DNA of 64,000 nt, from the NCBI GenBank assembly GCA_004794655.1, contig SMMW01000634.1, forward strand, positions 2,266,501 to 2,330,500, written 5' to 3'. Within the stretch, counting starts at the first letter, position 1; every line of letters begins with the position of its first letter. A model generated the notes under the pieces. The model searched no databases, was not told where the DNA came from, and worked only from the letters and a program-made list of their open reading frames with translations. Position numbers and translations under genes: made by a program. Positions 1 through 12,100 of the stretch are shown here, piece by piece. Source of the stretch: Marisa cornuarietis. Lineage: Eukaryota; Mollusca; Gastropoda; Architaenioglossa; Ampullariidae.

Positions 1-306
1 ACTCACCAGAGAAATGAGATCCAAATTTATAATTTATAAAGTGCTAAAAATGTGCTAATTGCATGATTATGTAATAATATGTACATATATAAATATATGA
101 TTTATAAAAATAATTTGCGACTTTAGTCATGTATTTTGAGTAAGCATTTAGATAACCATTTTACGCCAGTCCATTTGATATGTAACCATTACTTCAATGG
201 AAAAGAGTTCTGCAGACCTGTCTTTTTGGTAACTTAAGCTGCTCTCTATTCTGTTTTTTGTTTCTTGCTCAGACCACTTTTGATTGCTTCTTGTTGTCTA
301 TTTCAG

Positions 307-365
307 TGGCTGTTACAGTGATTGGCAGCATATACATGACAAAGGGTCTTCAGCTTGTGGACTAA
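307..365 (+). CDS. Last coding exon of an unidentified, probably membrane, protein (partial)
   Basis: A polypyrimidine tract ending in ttctatttcag precedes an open stretch that reads AVTVIGSIYMTKGLQLVD and then stops with TAA at 363-365. Two bases at its start complete a split codon, so the preceding exon ends in phase 1. The peptide looks like the end of a hydrophobic helix with a short polar tail, as in a multi-pass membrane protein. No other exon of this gene can be found in positions 1-306, so the gene must extend to the left of the window. I do not recognise the family. The call rests on one good acceptor site, the clean stop and the peptide's character. Confidence 0.45.
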
Positions 366-3300
366 AGAGCTCGAGAAGATTTGATAAAAACTGTCTTTAC
401 CACAACACCATTCCGCATCTGTTTGAGGCAGCTTTCACTTGAAAGACATTTGGTGTGTTCATTTATTGTGAATGTAGACAAAGTGCACAAAATGCTAATG
501 CAGACAGGAACCAAGTGTCTTGAGACTCTCCAGTCTCATCATAAACAAGCATGTTGTTGAAAGGCTGAGCTTCTGGGTATGTATGGAATGCAAAAGGAAG
601 GGTTAATGGTATGTTGAGAGTGTGACCTTTTATGTCAGCAGCCAGCACCAGCTAGGCATCTAGTGTTAGCTTGGAATGTCATGTATCAAGTATCCACCAC
701 CAATGCCTGGCAGACCAGGCGCCACTGAAAGCAGACTTATGGCAACTCACTATTAAGTTTCACTATTGCTGTACACAGCACTACATGCTTGCCTCCTGTT
801 CCTGATCTCATTTGTCAGAAATTTGGCCTTTAAAATAAAAGTGCACCAAAGGAACTGTCTGTCAGATATTGCTCCCCTAACTATACTGGAAACAAGTGAT
901 TATTGTATTATACTGTATACAGATGGAAATTGTAAATTGTGTAATTATTTTGGTATTTCAACACTATCTTGGAATAATTCTCATTTGCTGGATTGGTTTA
1001 GCCTATGGACAAGATTTCTCATTCAAAATAATTGCTTCGTTTGGTTTTAAGGCAAATTTCATGGGTGTTGTAGGCAGAGAAAGAGGAATAAAGGAGGAAT
1101 GGTGTTACAGATTCTGAAAGTTCGGCTTTGACAGAATGTTTTCATCATTTGTCGGCAAGCAAAGGTGTATATAACAGAGGTAAAATTCCTGACCCTCATG
1201 ATAGAGCTCATGTGTCTGTGTAACAGTCGTTGCTGATTACTCAATTTCCAGAACTGAAGATCCTGGTGAGTCACTTGTGAGTTACTGTGTAACCCTTTGG
1301 TTATATTTTCTATTGGAGGAAACGGCCTGAACTTACTCAGCATAACAGGAATTAAAATGTTTAGTGTCATGGTTGTTTTTTTTTGGGGATCTGCCATCCA
1401 TAACCTCTTTTATTTTCTCATGTAAATTTTAAAGGTATAGGAATGTGTTTGAAGTGACATTGTTCAACATCATTATCATTCTTTGTCCCCAAATCAAAGA
1501 ATGAAGTTAATGAATGCCATGCATATTACATAAAATTTGTCATCAGAAAACCTCTTTAGTTGAGCTGAAGCTGGAGAGAGATAAGTTGGCATCAGAAAGC
1601 CTGTCAGCGTATTAAAAGTTCTTATGCATTTTTTCCCATCCTAAGTTCATTCACAAACACCACTCACAGTTTTAGTTGCTCTGATATTTACAAATAAAGC
1701 TGACATTTGTGGGCACTGATGCATGACTACATACATAGCTGCATGAACATCTTGTTAAGGCAGATGTTTATGTGATCAGCTTCCATGGACAGTCTTTGTT
1801 GTGATTGCCCCATTCTCCAGAACTGCTACAACCAGCAAGTCACTAGCTCAGAAAGGAGCTTATCAGTACATGAAAAATCATACTTTCATGCACTTGCATT
1901 AATATATGGATGTGCAAGTGTGTATGCATACATGCTTTCTCCTTCTCCCCCTTCTTCCATTAAATTAATAGCTGTGAAAGATGTGATGCAAGAATATTCT
2001 CAAGGATTATATTATGTGCCTGGTAAATTTTAAATTATGTAACTATTTGCAATAGTACACAGAAAATACACATAATCAAATTGTTTATGAAGACATGAAA
2101 AAATATGAGAATGTCCGTCATGTGTAGTGCAGCAGCATGTAACTCGTGTCACTAAAACTAATACAAGATGTTTCCAGTCTTGAGTATTGTCCTCAAACAA
2201 TATCGATACTTTGTTTTACCTGTTTTATACTTTATTTGAGGGGAAAACATTACAAAGGATTGTAAACTCAATAAGAGCTGATAAATTTCTGCTACTTTCT
2301 TATCATCTATAAGCCCTGCAAACAGGCAGGTCAAAGTTATTGCAGAATAGTTTTGTTCTTAATGCACCAATTTTGCTACTGCCTCTGATCTCACTATACA
2401 TTTCATAAAAACAGTGTTCTCATTCAGAAAGCTGTACTGTTTCTAGCACTCACTTTGTCTTTCATGAATACTTCCATTACTAAGGGTTTTCTTTATACAG
2501 GTATTTTTGGGTGGCTAGGTAAATGGGTAATGCACATCAGAGATTCTCAGATACTTGTTCATTTTGAACTCCAAGCAAAACTCCATGTTTGTGTCTACTT
2601 TAACCAGCTATAATTATGTGGATTTTCTTAAACTTACTTGCTTCTTGGAAAAAAAGTAATGTTTTAACAAAATGACATACAATAAGCAAATATTTTTTAA
2701 CGGTTTTTTGGTTCATTTTTGTCTGCTTGATCTGCAATTTTTTTACTTGTATAAATATGAGAACATATTTTTATTTATTTTGATAATACTGGGCTTCTTA
2801 TTAAATTCCTGTATCTGCTGTATACTCTCTGTATTGAAACTGGATCTCTGAATATTATAGAGTGGACAATTGTATGTTTAGAAGAATCAGCATAGACATT
2901 GAGTAGCTGTAATGGTTTTTGACACAGACGCTTGGTTGAGGGATTCAAGAAATGTTTTCTTATTACTGATAGTAATAAACAGTGGCAAGCTTTCAGATAA
3001 TTAATTTTCTGTCAAACATTTCAAATCAGTTTACGTGCCTTTAAAATGATAATGACATCTTCACCAGTTTCTTTTGCCTTAGGTGGCTAACACTAATGTT
3101 CAAAAAGGCCAACTTTTTGTGTCCTGATTTTGCTGGGTGGCTTTATGGGAGAAAGAGGCATTATGCACCTGTAAAGTCCTTTAGCACAATATCTGTGTGT
3201 GCATGTGCATGCATAAGTGAGCATGTGTATGTTATGCATGTACATATATAAATATATGTATAATATCACTATTTGTCTTTTGCATTTCTGGTGTTTATAA

Positions 3301-6131
3301 AAATAATGAGTGGGAAAAAATGAGCAATACTGTCACATTTATTTGCATAACTACACAATTTTACATTGCAAGAATTGGATGGATGAGATGCTCTCATAGT
3401 CAAACAATGTTTCACACAGGTATATGCATCTCAAGTTGAAGACATTCATATTGTAGGGAAAGAAGCCAGCATTTAGATTTAAATGCCAGCTCTTAACATT
3501 TGCTCCTCTGTAGACCTGATTAATCTTTCTCTAAGATGCTTTGCATAGTGCTCCAGAAAACGTAAGTAATCTCTGAAATACTAGCCCCCTTCCTTTTTTG
3601 GGAGAGAAAGAGTGGGGAGAAATGTACAAATGAATAGATGTTGGGAATCGGCAGTATCCTTAGATCTGCCATCTTCAAAATATTTTTGCTCAAGAAATGT
3701 ACTCACTTGTACCATAAAATATTTGTGTTGACTCATTTTCTCAGTTTGCTTCATATTTTCACTTTTGTACAAATATATATAATTTCAAACTTAGATTATA
3801 CTGTGACAGACTCTTGATCATTTAAAGACAACTTATGGGTTCTCTTCACATTCTTAGTCCTCAGCTGGAACCCTTTCGGAGGTGGCTCATGGCAGTTTAA
3901 TGTGGTTTCAGGCAGTTTCAAGCTTCAGATAAGTTTCTGCAGGACTGTGACTACCTTGTTTCAGGATTTTGCTTTGTTTTTGTTTTTTTTTTGGTTTCAC
4001 TGGTTGCTGTTTTGGCAGCTTAAAGTTATACTGAAAATCCAGTCACTTTGGCATTTTTATCCTTCTGATGTTTTGAATTTAATAGCAATGCCAGCATTTC
4101 TGTGTTACTCTCAGTTGGCTGTTTTCAAAGGTTTGTTGAAAATATGGCTTATACTTGTGAAAACAAGCTCATGTTAGATGTGCAGTTCACCCTATTTTCT
4201 GTGTAGAATGTCAATATTTGTGAGTGAGATTGACAGTGGCTGTCTGCTCTGTGTAGGCTTATGCAATCTTCAGACAAATGTAGGTATAAGGATAAAGAAG
4301 GTTTATCAGAGCTCACAGTACACACTGATGATCATTATTGTGTTAAACTGAATAAATGAGATAAAACATGCTCAGCTGAAAATTTTGGTCAAGGGACCAG
4401 GATCTGTGGTCACTGAATTTCCTTGATTTTCAACAAATATATAGTTAGAGCATGGAATCAAGGTTGTCCTCAGATGTAAACAGCTTCAAATGTGTCAGGT
4501 AATGACAACACTTCTCAATCAGCAGGTTTTGTAGAGGCCTGTAAACTTTTTTCATGAAAATTTACAGTCAAACCTCATCATCTTAGAACTGTTGGCCCAC
4601 CCCTCGTCTTGGTAAGAGGCATCCTGGTGAATTTGGAAACAGTTTTAGGATTAATGAGTTGTGCTGCTAGTTTGCTAATTATACCTCTGCTCAAAATAAT
4701 ATTAAATGAGCATTTTATTTAATTGTCATTTGTCTTAATGATAGGCAAATAATGATAGCTCAACATACATAATGTCATAGAGCATTGGTTTATGAATGAC
4801 AAACGACAAATAAAGTTGCAACAAGAGCTCCAGCTAGCAATTAAACTACAGCTAAAACCACCTCAATGATGGTTGCTGAGGCATAACTCGGACCAGCAGC
4901 AACAGTGGCCAGTGACTTATGACAAGCAGATGACCAAACTGTGGACAGTTGACTAAATCCTGATACTGAAATGCCAATTTTAGAAGGGGCAGTTTTAGAG
5001 CATTTGCTACAAACCAACAGCTGGCCTTGCAGTTGTTGGCAGTCTAACAAGTTAATTATATGGCAGGAAATTTGTTTTTAAAGAAAGCATAGCAAGAGAT
5101 GAGGAAGTGAGCTTTTTTGTGTTGATAGGGTTAATGAGGTTTGACTGTAATTACATGATAGTGTCAAACACATTCAGACATTATAACTATGTTTGTACTT
5201 CATGAACTACAAGTAATTAAAAATCTAGGATGTGGCAGTGAAATAAACACCTGTACAAGCCAGTTCTCCATCTTCAAGAAAGGAGCCTACAAGATCAGTG
5301 CTCAATATTGTGCCTATTTTTATTTATAGCACTGACCTATCCAGTGGTTAAACATTCTGAGACAAAGAAATAATAGGTTATGTGCTTGATAACAATTTTG
5401 GGATGCTTTTTATTGTACCAGACTAGCTGTATACAAAAACATATAATCAGGCATCTGGTAAATGGTTTAAAAACAAATCTACTTCCAGAATGCATTCATG
5501 AGTTGTGATTAGCATCATCCTATGCTGTTTCATCAGCACAGTCTATGTACTGCTTGTCTGTGGATGCTTCTGTGAAAATGTTCCCTGTGCAATATATTGT
5601 ACATAGTGTGCATGGGAGTGCTGTGTTTTGACTTATGGCAAGACTGAATAAATTATGCAGGACTGAGATTTTCTTGTTTTAGTTTTGCCATTTTCTTGAC
5701 TCCTGAATCTTAATACTAAGTGAGAATTGAAACTGTGGGCATGAAAAGGAAAGCACATAAATTAAGTAGAACTTTTTTTTTAAATGAAGTGTGAATTTTT
5801 CCAATGAAGTGTGATTTTTTTTAAAAATAAAGTATATGTAAATGTATTACTGTACATTGAGGTTTAGGACTATAATTTGTGACTGCTAAAAATGGAAAGC
5901 ACCTTAAAAGACATAGTAAATCTAAATTGTTTAGGTTTACTTAAGATAACTCAGGAAGATGCAGCTTCCAAGTTAAATACAATATGTAATAAATACAATA
6001 CATAAAAATATGCATAAAACATCATATGTTTGTGAGGTTGTCAACATACAAGAGGATGTGACACCAAACTATTATCACTGGGTCCATTGAAACTTTCCAC
6101 AGGTAGTGAAAAAAAATGTGCATTTTTACTA
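366..6131. other. 3' UTR of the left-hand gene, then gene-free AT-rich DNA
   Basis: After the stop at 365 there is no convincing coding region on either strand for 5.8 kb. Short open frames exist but have no family resemblance and no flanking splice signals. Possible polyadenylation signals (AATAAA) occur near 1087 and 1693, so the left-hand gene may have a long 3' UTR. A weak purine/pyrimidine-alternating tract lies near 3190-3260. I see no other element here. Confidence 0.5.
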
Positions 6132-6137
6132 TTTATT
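6132..6137 (-). promoter_or_regulatory. Polyadenylation signal of the SLC17-type gene
   Basis: AATAAA on the minus strand, 55 bases beyond the stop codon of the SLC17-type gene. Position and orientation fit a short 3' UTR. Confidence 0.5.
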
Positions 6138-6191
6138 TGCTAATCATCATAAGCCTTTCCATTGTTATTTTTTTAAAGTCCAACAATGACT

Positions 6192-9100
6192 TCATGCTGA
6201 TTCTCCTTCAATTTCTTCTGCAGTTTTTATGCTGTTGTCCCTGGTTAAATGTTCACATAATTCAGTACCATCTACAGTCTGTTCACATGTTTCTGCAGCC
6301 CAGGGCTGCAACTGTCCGCTGCCAAAAAGCAAGAATCCAGATCCTCCAAACAGATAAATGAAAGCGGCTATGAAAAATACCCACTTCCACTGTTCTTGAG
6401 TTTGCTGAAAGATTATTTACATCTTACTATCAGTGTGTGCATAGTGCACTAATTCTTAAAGGGTCAGGCAAGTCAACTAACAAGGGGAACTCAATATCAC
6501 TCTCGCTGGCCAGCAAGCTGGACCCATATTTATACAGCATAAAACCTGTGGGAAGGCATGGGAAGCTTTCAGTCTGAGAGGGTACAGTGTCCTGTTGAAA
6601 TAGTTTAGGAGGGAGGTGTGATTTTTCTTGGTAAATGTCTTGTCTTTGAAAAAGGAGGGTGCTTCATTTGTACACAAGAATCTGTAAGAATTCTACTTCC
6701 AGGATGACTTCAAACCAGGCAGGAGCACAGTTGAACTGATCTCCAACTGTAGCATCCTGATAGACAGGACAGATAGAACAACTTCCACAACTTCATCAAC
6801 ATCAAAGAGGCATGAGGGTTTGTAGCATATGATAGAAAATTTCAGCACTGAAGAGGGTGTTGTTCAGGCTTGTGGAATTGAGGCCAGGACTGACAAGAGC
6901 AAAGTCAGGTTAATACCAATGGCACCAGCAAAGTAGAGATTTACACAGACAATATACAGCTGAAGGAGGTGATTGGCTTTAAGCACTTAGGAACCATGCT
7001 TTACAAAGATGGCAGACATCCACATCAGGATCGCAACAGTAACAGCAGCAGCCAGGCTGGACATGATCTGATGCTGCAATAGCCAGGTTTCCTACCAAAA
7101 CAAGTCCCTTGTAGTTCCTATCCTGCTGCACAGACGTGAGACATGAATTCTCCTTAATGTAAATGAGTGGTGAGGTTTTTGTTTGTTAGTGTTTAAGGTC
7201 GTGCCAGCAACTAAGGCTATATCACGGCGATGAGTGGTGAGGTATTTGGTGTCTCAGCAACAAACTTCCAATACACACTCCAACAAAGGCAGGAACAGTC
7301 AAGCAGGTGCACAACCCTTTAATCCACAGGCTTGTACATTACAATGGCCACAGCTGTGTCGCGTCGTCAGAGGTGCTAAAAGTTAGGGATGTCTCTTCCC
7401 CGCTTCTCCTATCCGCCACACATCTGTTCTCCCCATGCTTTGGTTGGTTGGTTGGTTGGTTGGTTGGTTTAATAGGAAAGTACTTCCACCTTGCAATTCG
7501 CACTATGGGGGGAAAGGGAGTGGGGAGGAAAAGAGTACCCAGAGAAAACCCCTTGCGCCCAGCCCTGCGAACAGGTGTCACATACAGAGAGTGTCCCGAG
7601 ACGAGATGTGAACCCTGAGCCACTCACTGCAGTGGTGACAAGTGAGTGTTTTAACCACTACACTACCGGGGCCCCTACCTCTCCCCGTGCTGTCTCAGCT
7701 CTGCCCTTATATACCCCTCACAGGGCTAAACTTTCGTGATGCTCCTGTAGCGTTTCTCAGCTTTAACCCTAGCCAATCAATGCCGAGCACCTTTTTCCAC
7801 TGTGCCGATATAGTTCAAGCTCCAAAAGAAAGTCTCGCCAAATCTAACAACTTGTGCTAGCCTACCAGTCCTCTACATCAATAATACCAAAAGAAGAATA
7901 CAGACATTCAAAATGCCTGAGGAGGCAGCCCCGAATTTGTACATGGAATGGAAAACTAATGACAGTGTGGTTACTACTCTTGTGGAACAGCAGGAACCCC
8001 TTCTCAGCAACGATCTAGCACAACATGCTGTCTACGGCCATCCTGTAGGGTACACGCAGATCTACTTACAACCGCTCAAGACAAGTGGCAAGCCTCATTA
8101 ACCGCTGCATCTTTCCAGTTGTTCTCCTTGCCCCCAAATGACCAATACCAGCAGACCACGACTGTTTATCAGTTTTGAAGAGAGAAGGAGTGGCTGAACA
8201 TACAGTTGCAGAATTGTAATATATTCCACTTGACCTAGCTTTTCATATCTGTGCTCTTTTACAAAATTGTAGGGCACAATCCCCAGATCTGTGCTGCCAG
8301 TGTTTTGATGACTAATGAGACTGAAAGTGCACTCATATAGTCTCAACCTTCATTGCACATATATCATTATTTTGTAACAAAACATGGCAGCCATCATAAA
8401 CCACCCTGGAGCTATATTTCAGATGCAACTGTAAGTAAATGATTCTTTGCAGCCCAAAATTTTGAAGAAAAATAGTATCATAACTTGAACATCTATCATT
8501 TTAAACCCCACTTGTTAGTTGAGTTGCCTTTGCCATGATATGTGATTAATTCCTAAGAAGTCAAATTACTCTGTTGGAACAGTCTTTAAATCATTATCGG
8601 AAAATTATGAGCAAGTTGTCAAATTTAATTTATTTTTAAAGAAAAGCAGTCTAATCTTTCTAACAGAAAGCTCTGCATGCACACGTGCAGGACTGTGTGA
8701 TCATGCATGTGCACGTTTCTCAGTCAGTGCATCTATTCAACCCAGTTAACAATAAAAGTTAACTCACATTGTGTGTGACATGTCCAATGAGAATAGGAGC
8801 AACAAACCCTGGTATGGTAGCCAGGGTATTAGAGACTCCATACAGTATACCAGCATGCCGGCCAGAAAGGTCTGAGAAAGCTATGTATAGGCCACCACCA
8901 TAGCAGAAGCCTGTGAAGGACACCCCCGCTGTAAGGAAAACAACAGCTGCAACAGGCTGGGTGCAGTCCACAAAAGCCATGCCTGCAAGAAGGCCTGCAG
9001 GAATAAACATTCCTACAACAGATGAAGTGTAAATAATGATAAGCAAAGCAATCATTTGGAAATGCTTTTCTTGTATATAGTTTTTTGTGTTTGGTGACAA

Positions 9101-12100
9101 AAACTGGTAATTCATATCCAGGTGTCTACATTCTCTATGCATAACTACAAGATTGTTACTTGCAATATATCATAAATATCTCATCCTTAAATTTTCCATT
9201 CACTTCATAAGATACTGTGCAATTATTATATCCTTTTGCTATGTATATTTAACTACTCATGGGAGGTAATTATCCCCAAACTGCTCAAGTCCTCTTTTAT
9301 TCACTATTCCTCCAGTCAATAAACAGCCCTGTGCACAAAAACCTGCTAACTTATGCAGCCATCCTTCCATAACACACCAGCACTATGCTTGCAGATGTTT
9401 CATGCACATGTATTCATACACACATAAGTGCAAGCACTTGAAAACAAAAAAAAGCACATCCACTAAAATTAATACTTCAAGGAATAAAAAAAAATGCAGA
9501 GGAAAAGACAATAGGTATTCAAAGAAAATAATTTCAAAACACATGCCTACAGTATTGAAGAGTTTTCGTGTCTTTGTCTTGTCCATCATCTTGGTGCGAC
9601 AACAGAAGTCTGCCAGATAACTGGAGATGTTGATGACCAGCCAGAAGCCAATGTAAGGTAAAGCTGACAATAATCCATTCTATAGGAGAAATCAACAGCG
9701 AGGAAAAATAGTTTTTCAATTTAACAGTTTCTAAATGCTGACCTACTTCTTGTGCTGTTGGCTGTTCACCAGAATGCTGTACTCTGACACAATAAACATC
9801 AGAACAGACAGATTGGCAAGTAGATCTTTCAGTCATACTTACAGACTTGACATCAAAATGTAGCACCTCCCTCAAGTAAGTAGGAATGTTGGTAAGAAAA
9901 GTATATTCGCCCCAGTTGAAGCACATATGGCAGAAGATGCATGCCCACACTGGTCTTGATGTGAATGCGTCATTCCATGGCACTTTTGCTGACTGCTTAC
10001 TCTAATTTTAAAAAAAAAGTCATATTTACTTTTTTTTTCTTAAAACAAAAAAATGGATTAAAAAAAGAAATGGTTTTGACTCATCATCATGAGTTGAATA
10101 GCCTATGTAAATGTACACACAAGCATGGTTCATAGACTTTATCTTTAAAAAATCAGTTCTGCACACTTAAAACCATTGCTCACCCTGTCCAAAGACACCA
10201 CCCCCATCAAACTGTTAGCAATGTAGTCACGCTCTTTGCTTGATATGTGTGGGTGATCCAAAGGAGAGTCGGTGACCATTAAAGTCCAAGTCAGGCACCA
10301 CATCATGACAAGAGAGGCTATATATAAATACTTCGATATGTTAATAAAATATTCCTGGACATGGATCAGCCCCAGATATACAGAAAATATTCACCATTAA
10401 AAGTTGCATTTAGTTATCAATAAACTTATACCCAACACATACAGCTATGTTTCAAGTACACTTTTTAAACCTTTCAGTTTCAATGCTATGCATAGTTCTA
10501 GCCTAAAATGCCACCATTTGACACCCAAAAATATATGTAACTCTTAAAGCCTCCTTTTTATTGATGGTCGCCTTTGCCACAGAAAGCTGTCTCCATTAGA
10601 AACTAGTGGCAAGCTGGGAAAAGTATCTGAATGTGAGACAAATGGACAGTGAGTTCATGATGTGCAAGTTTAGTATCTTCTAAAATTCCAAACTAGTCAG
10701 CACATCCACAATGGTAGACAGGCTATCACATACAGTGGTATAGGACCCAAGAGGGAGCTGCCTCCTCTAAAAATGATACTGAGGAGGCAACATCATTCAC
10801 TGTCAGCATGGACCCGATTTTGGTGGATTCATTGTTTTAACAGGGAGGTTTTACTGTATTTATTTTCGCTGCTTATCCCCTACCTATAATCTGCTCTACA
10901 TTAATGCAATGTGCATTGATAGTCTGGCAGGATATCACCCAGGCAATAGGATGGAATACTGCCTGGAGCAAAATCAGGTATTGCAAGTAGTGCAGTTAGA
11001 AATACAATTCATGGTCACTTCAAAATAAAAAGTACCCTGAATGTAGAAGAGACTTGGCCATCCTCCATCAAAGCCATATTCACAAAGCAGACCTGATACA
11101 GGAAACGTCAGAATGTATCCCATCTGACAGCCAGCAAAAGCCAAACTACGCAGTGTACTACTCTCATGAGGAGGAATCCATTGCACAAACAGTGCCTGAA
11201 GTGCTGGTGAAATGGTGCCCTGTAATGCAATGTGTGACAATATTTTCTTGATGAACACATGGAAGGCTTATTGCTGAAGTTAACAGTCTGGTCTTTGAAA
11301 CACAAATATTTGTCTTCTTCTAATTTTTATAACATTGTTTACTTTGAATAGGCTGCTTACTTGAAAAACACAACGATGCACAAAACCAATGACAATTCCA
11401 ACTGAAAAAGAGGTAGTTTCTGTGAGTTCTTTAAAAGTGTTTTCCTAATGAAGGTACATAATATTGTACCAAAGTTGTAATTTACGTTAAAGTATGTGCC
11501 AGTTATCAATGTAAATCATATATAAAAAATTGTTACACATTTGCAGTAGAACCACCTTTAAATAGGCTAAAAGATATGAAAGCATTCTCATCGCATTTAT
11601 TTGATGATCTGATCTTACTAGCTTTGGTTAGATGCTTTATGTCTGGTGCTTTTGATACTTGCCAAACAAACCCCAATGAGGAACCTGATGACCAAAATGA
11701 TGTAAAGGTTGCTGCGTGCAGCTACTGGTATTACTGCAGTTAAAATGCCTGCAAAGAAGAGGGCTCCCAAGATCACTCGCTTGCCACCATAGCGAGTAGC
11801 TGCCACGCCACCAGCAATGTTGGTTAAAACATATCCCCAGAAGGCTGAACCAAGAACAAGGCCCTGTTGCTCTTTAGTCCATGTTAATTCGCCATCCTGT
11901 TTAAACAATAGTCCTGAGTAATAGTTTACCCGAAACTTTGATATAGAAATGTCTGATTTTTATTTCGGCAAAATCTAAAGATTTTCATTAAGTTGAATTA
12001 GCCACCCACCCATCTTCCTCAAGTACATTATATCCTTGCATTGTTGCGAAAATACTTTTTGACTCAGCCTTATTATGTATTTTTGTATGTGGAAATCAGC

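Noticed and set aside
4841..5050. Minus-strand 69-codon frame (KIGISVSGFSQLSTVW)
   Set aside because: Looked like part of a transposon protein but matches no family I can name, so left unassigned.
6116..6361. Plus-strand 81-codon open frame with a hydrophobic start
   Set aside because: It is antisense to the terminal exon of the SLC17-type gene, which is strongly supported by family sequence and phase.
7307..7618. Open frame of about 100 codons, with a similar one at 29043-29528 and the same peptide GVTYRECPETR
   Set aside because: The shared peptide comes from the SINE body present at both places; it is not a conserved protein.
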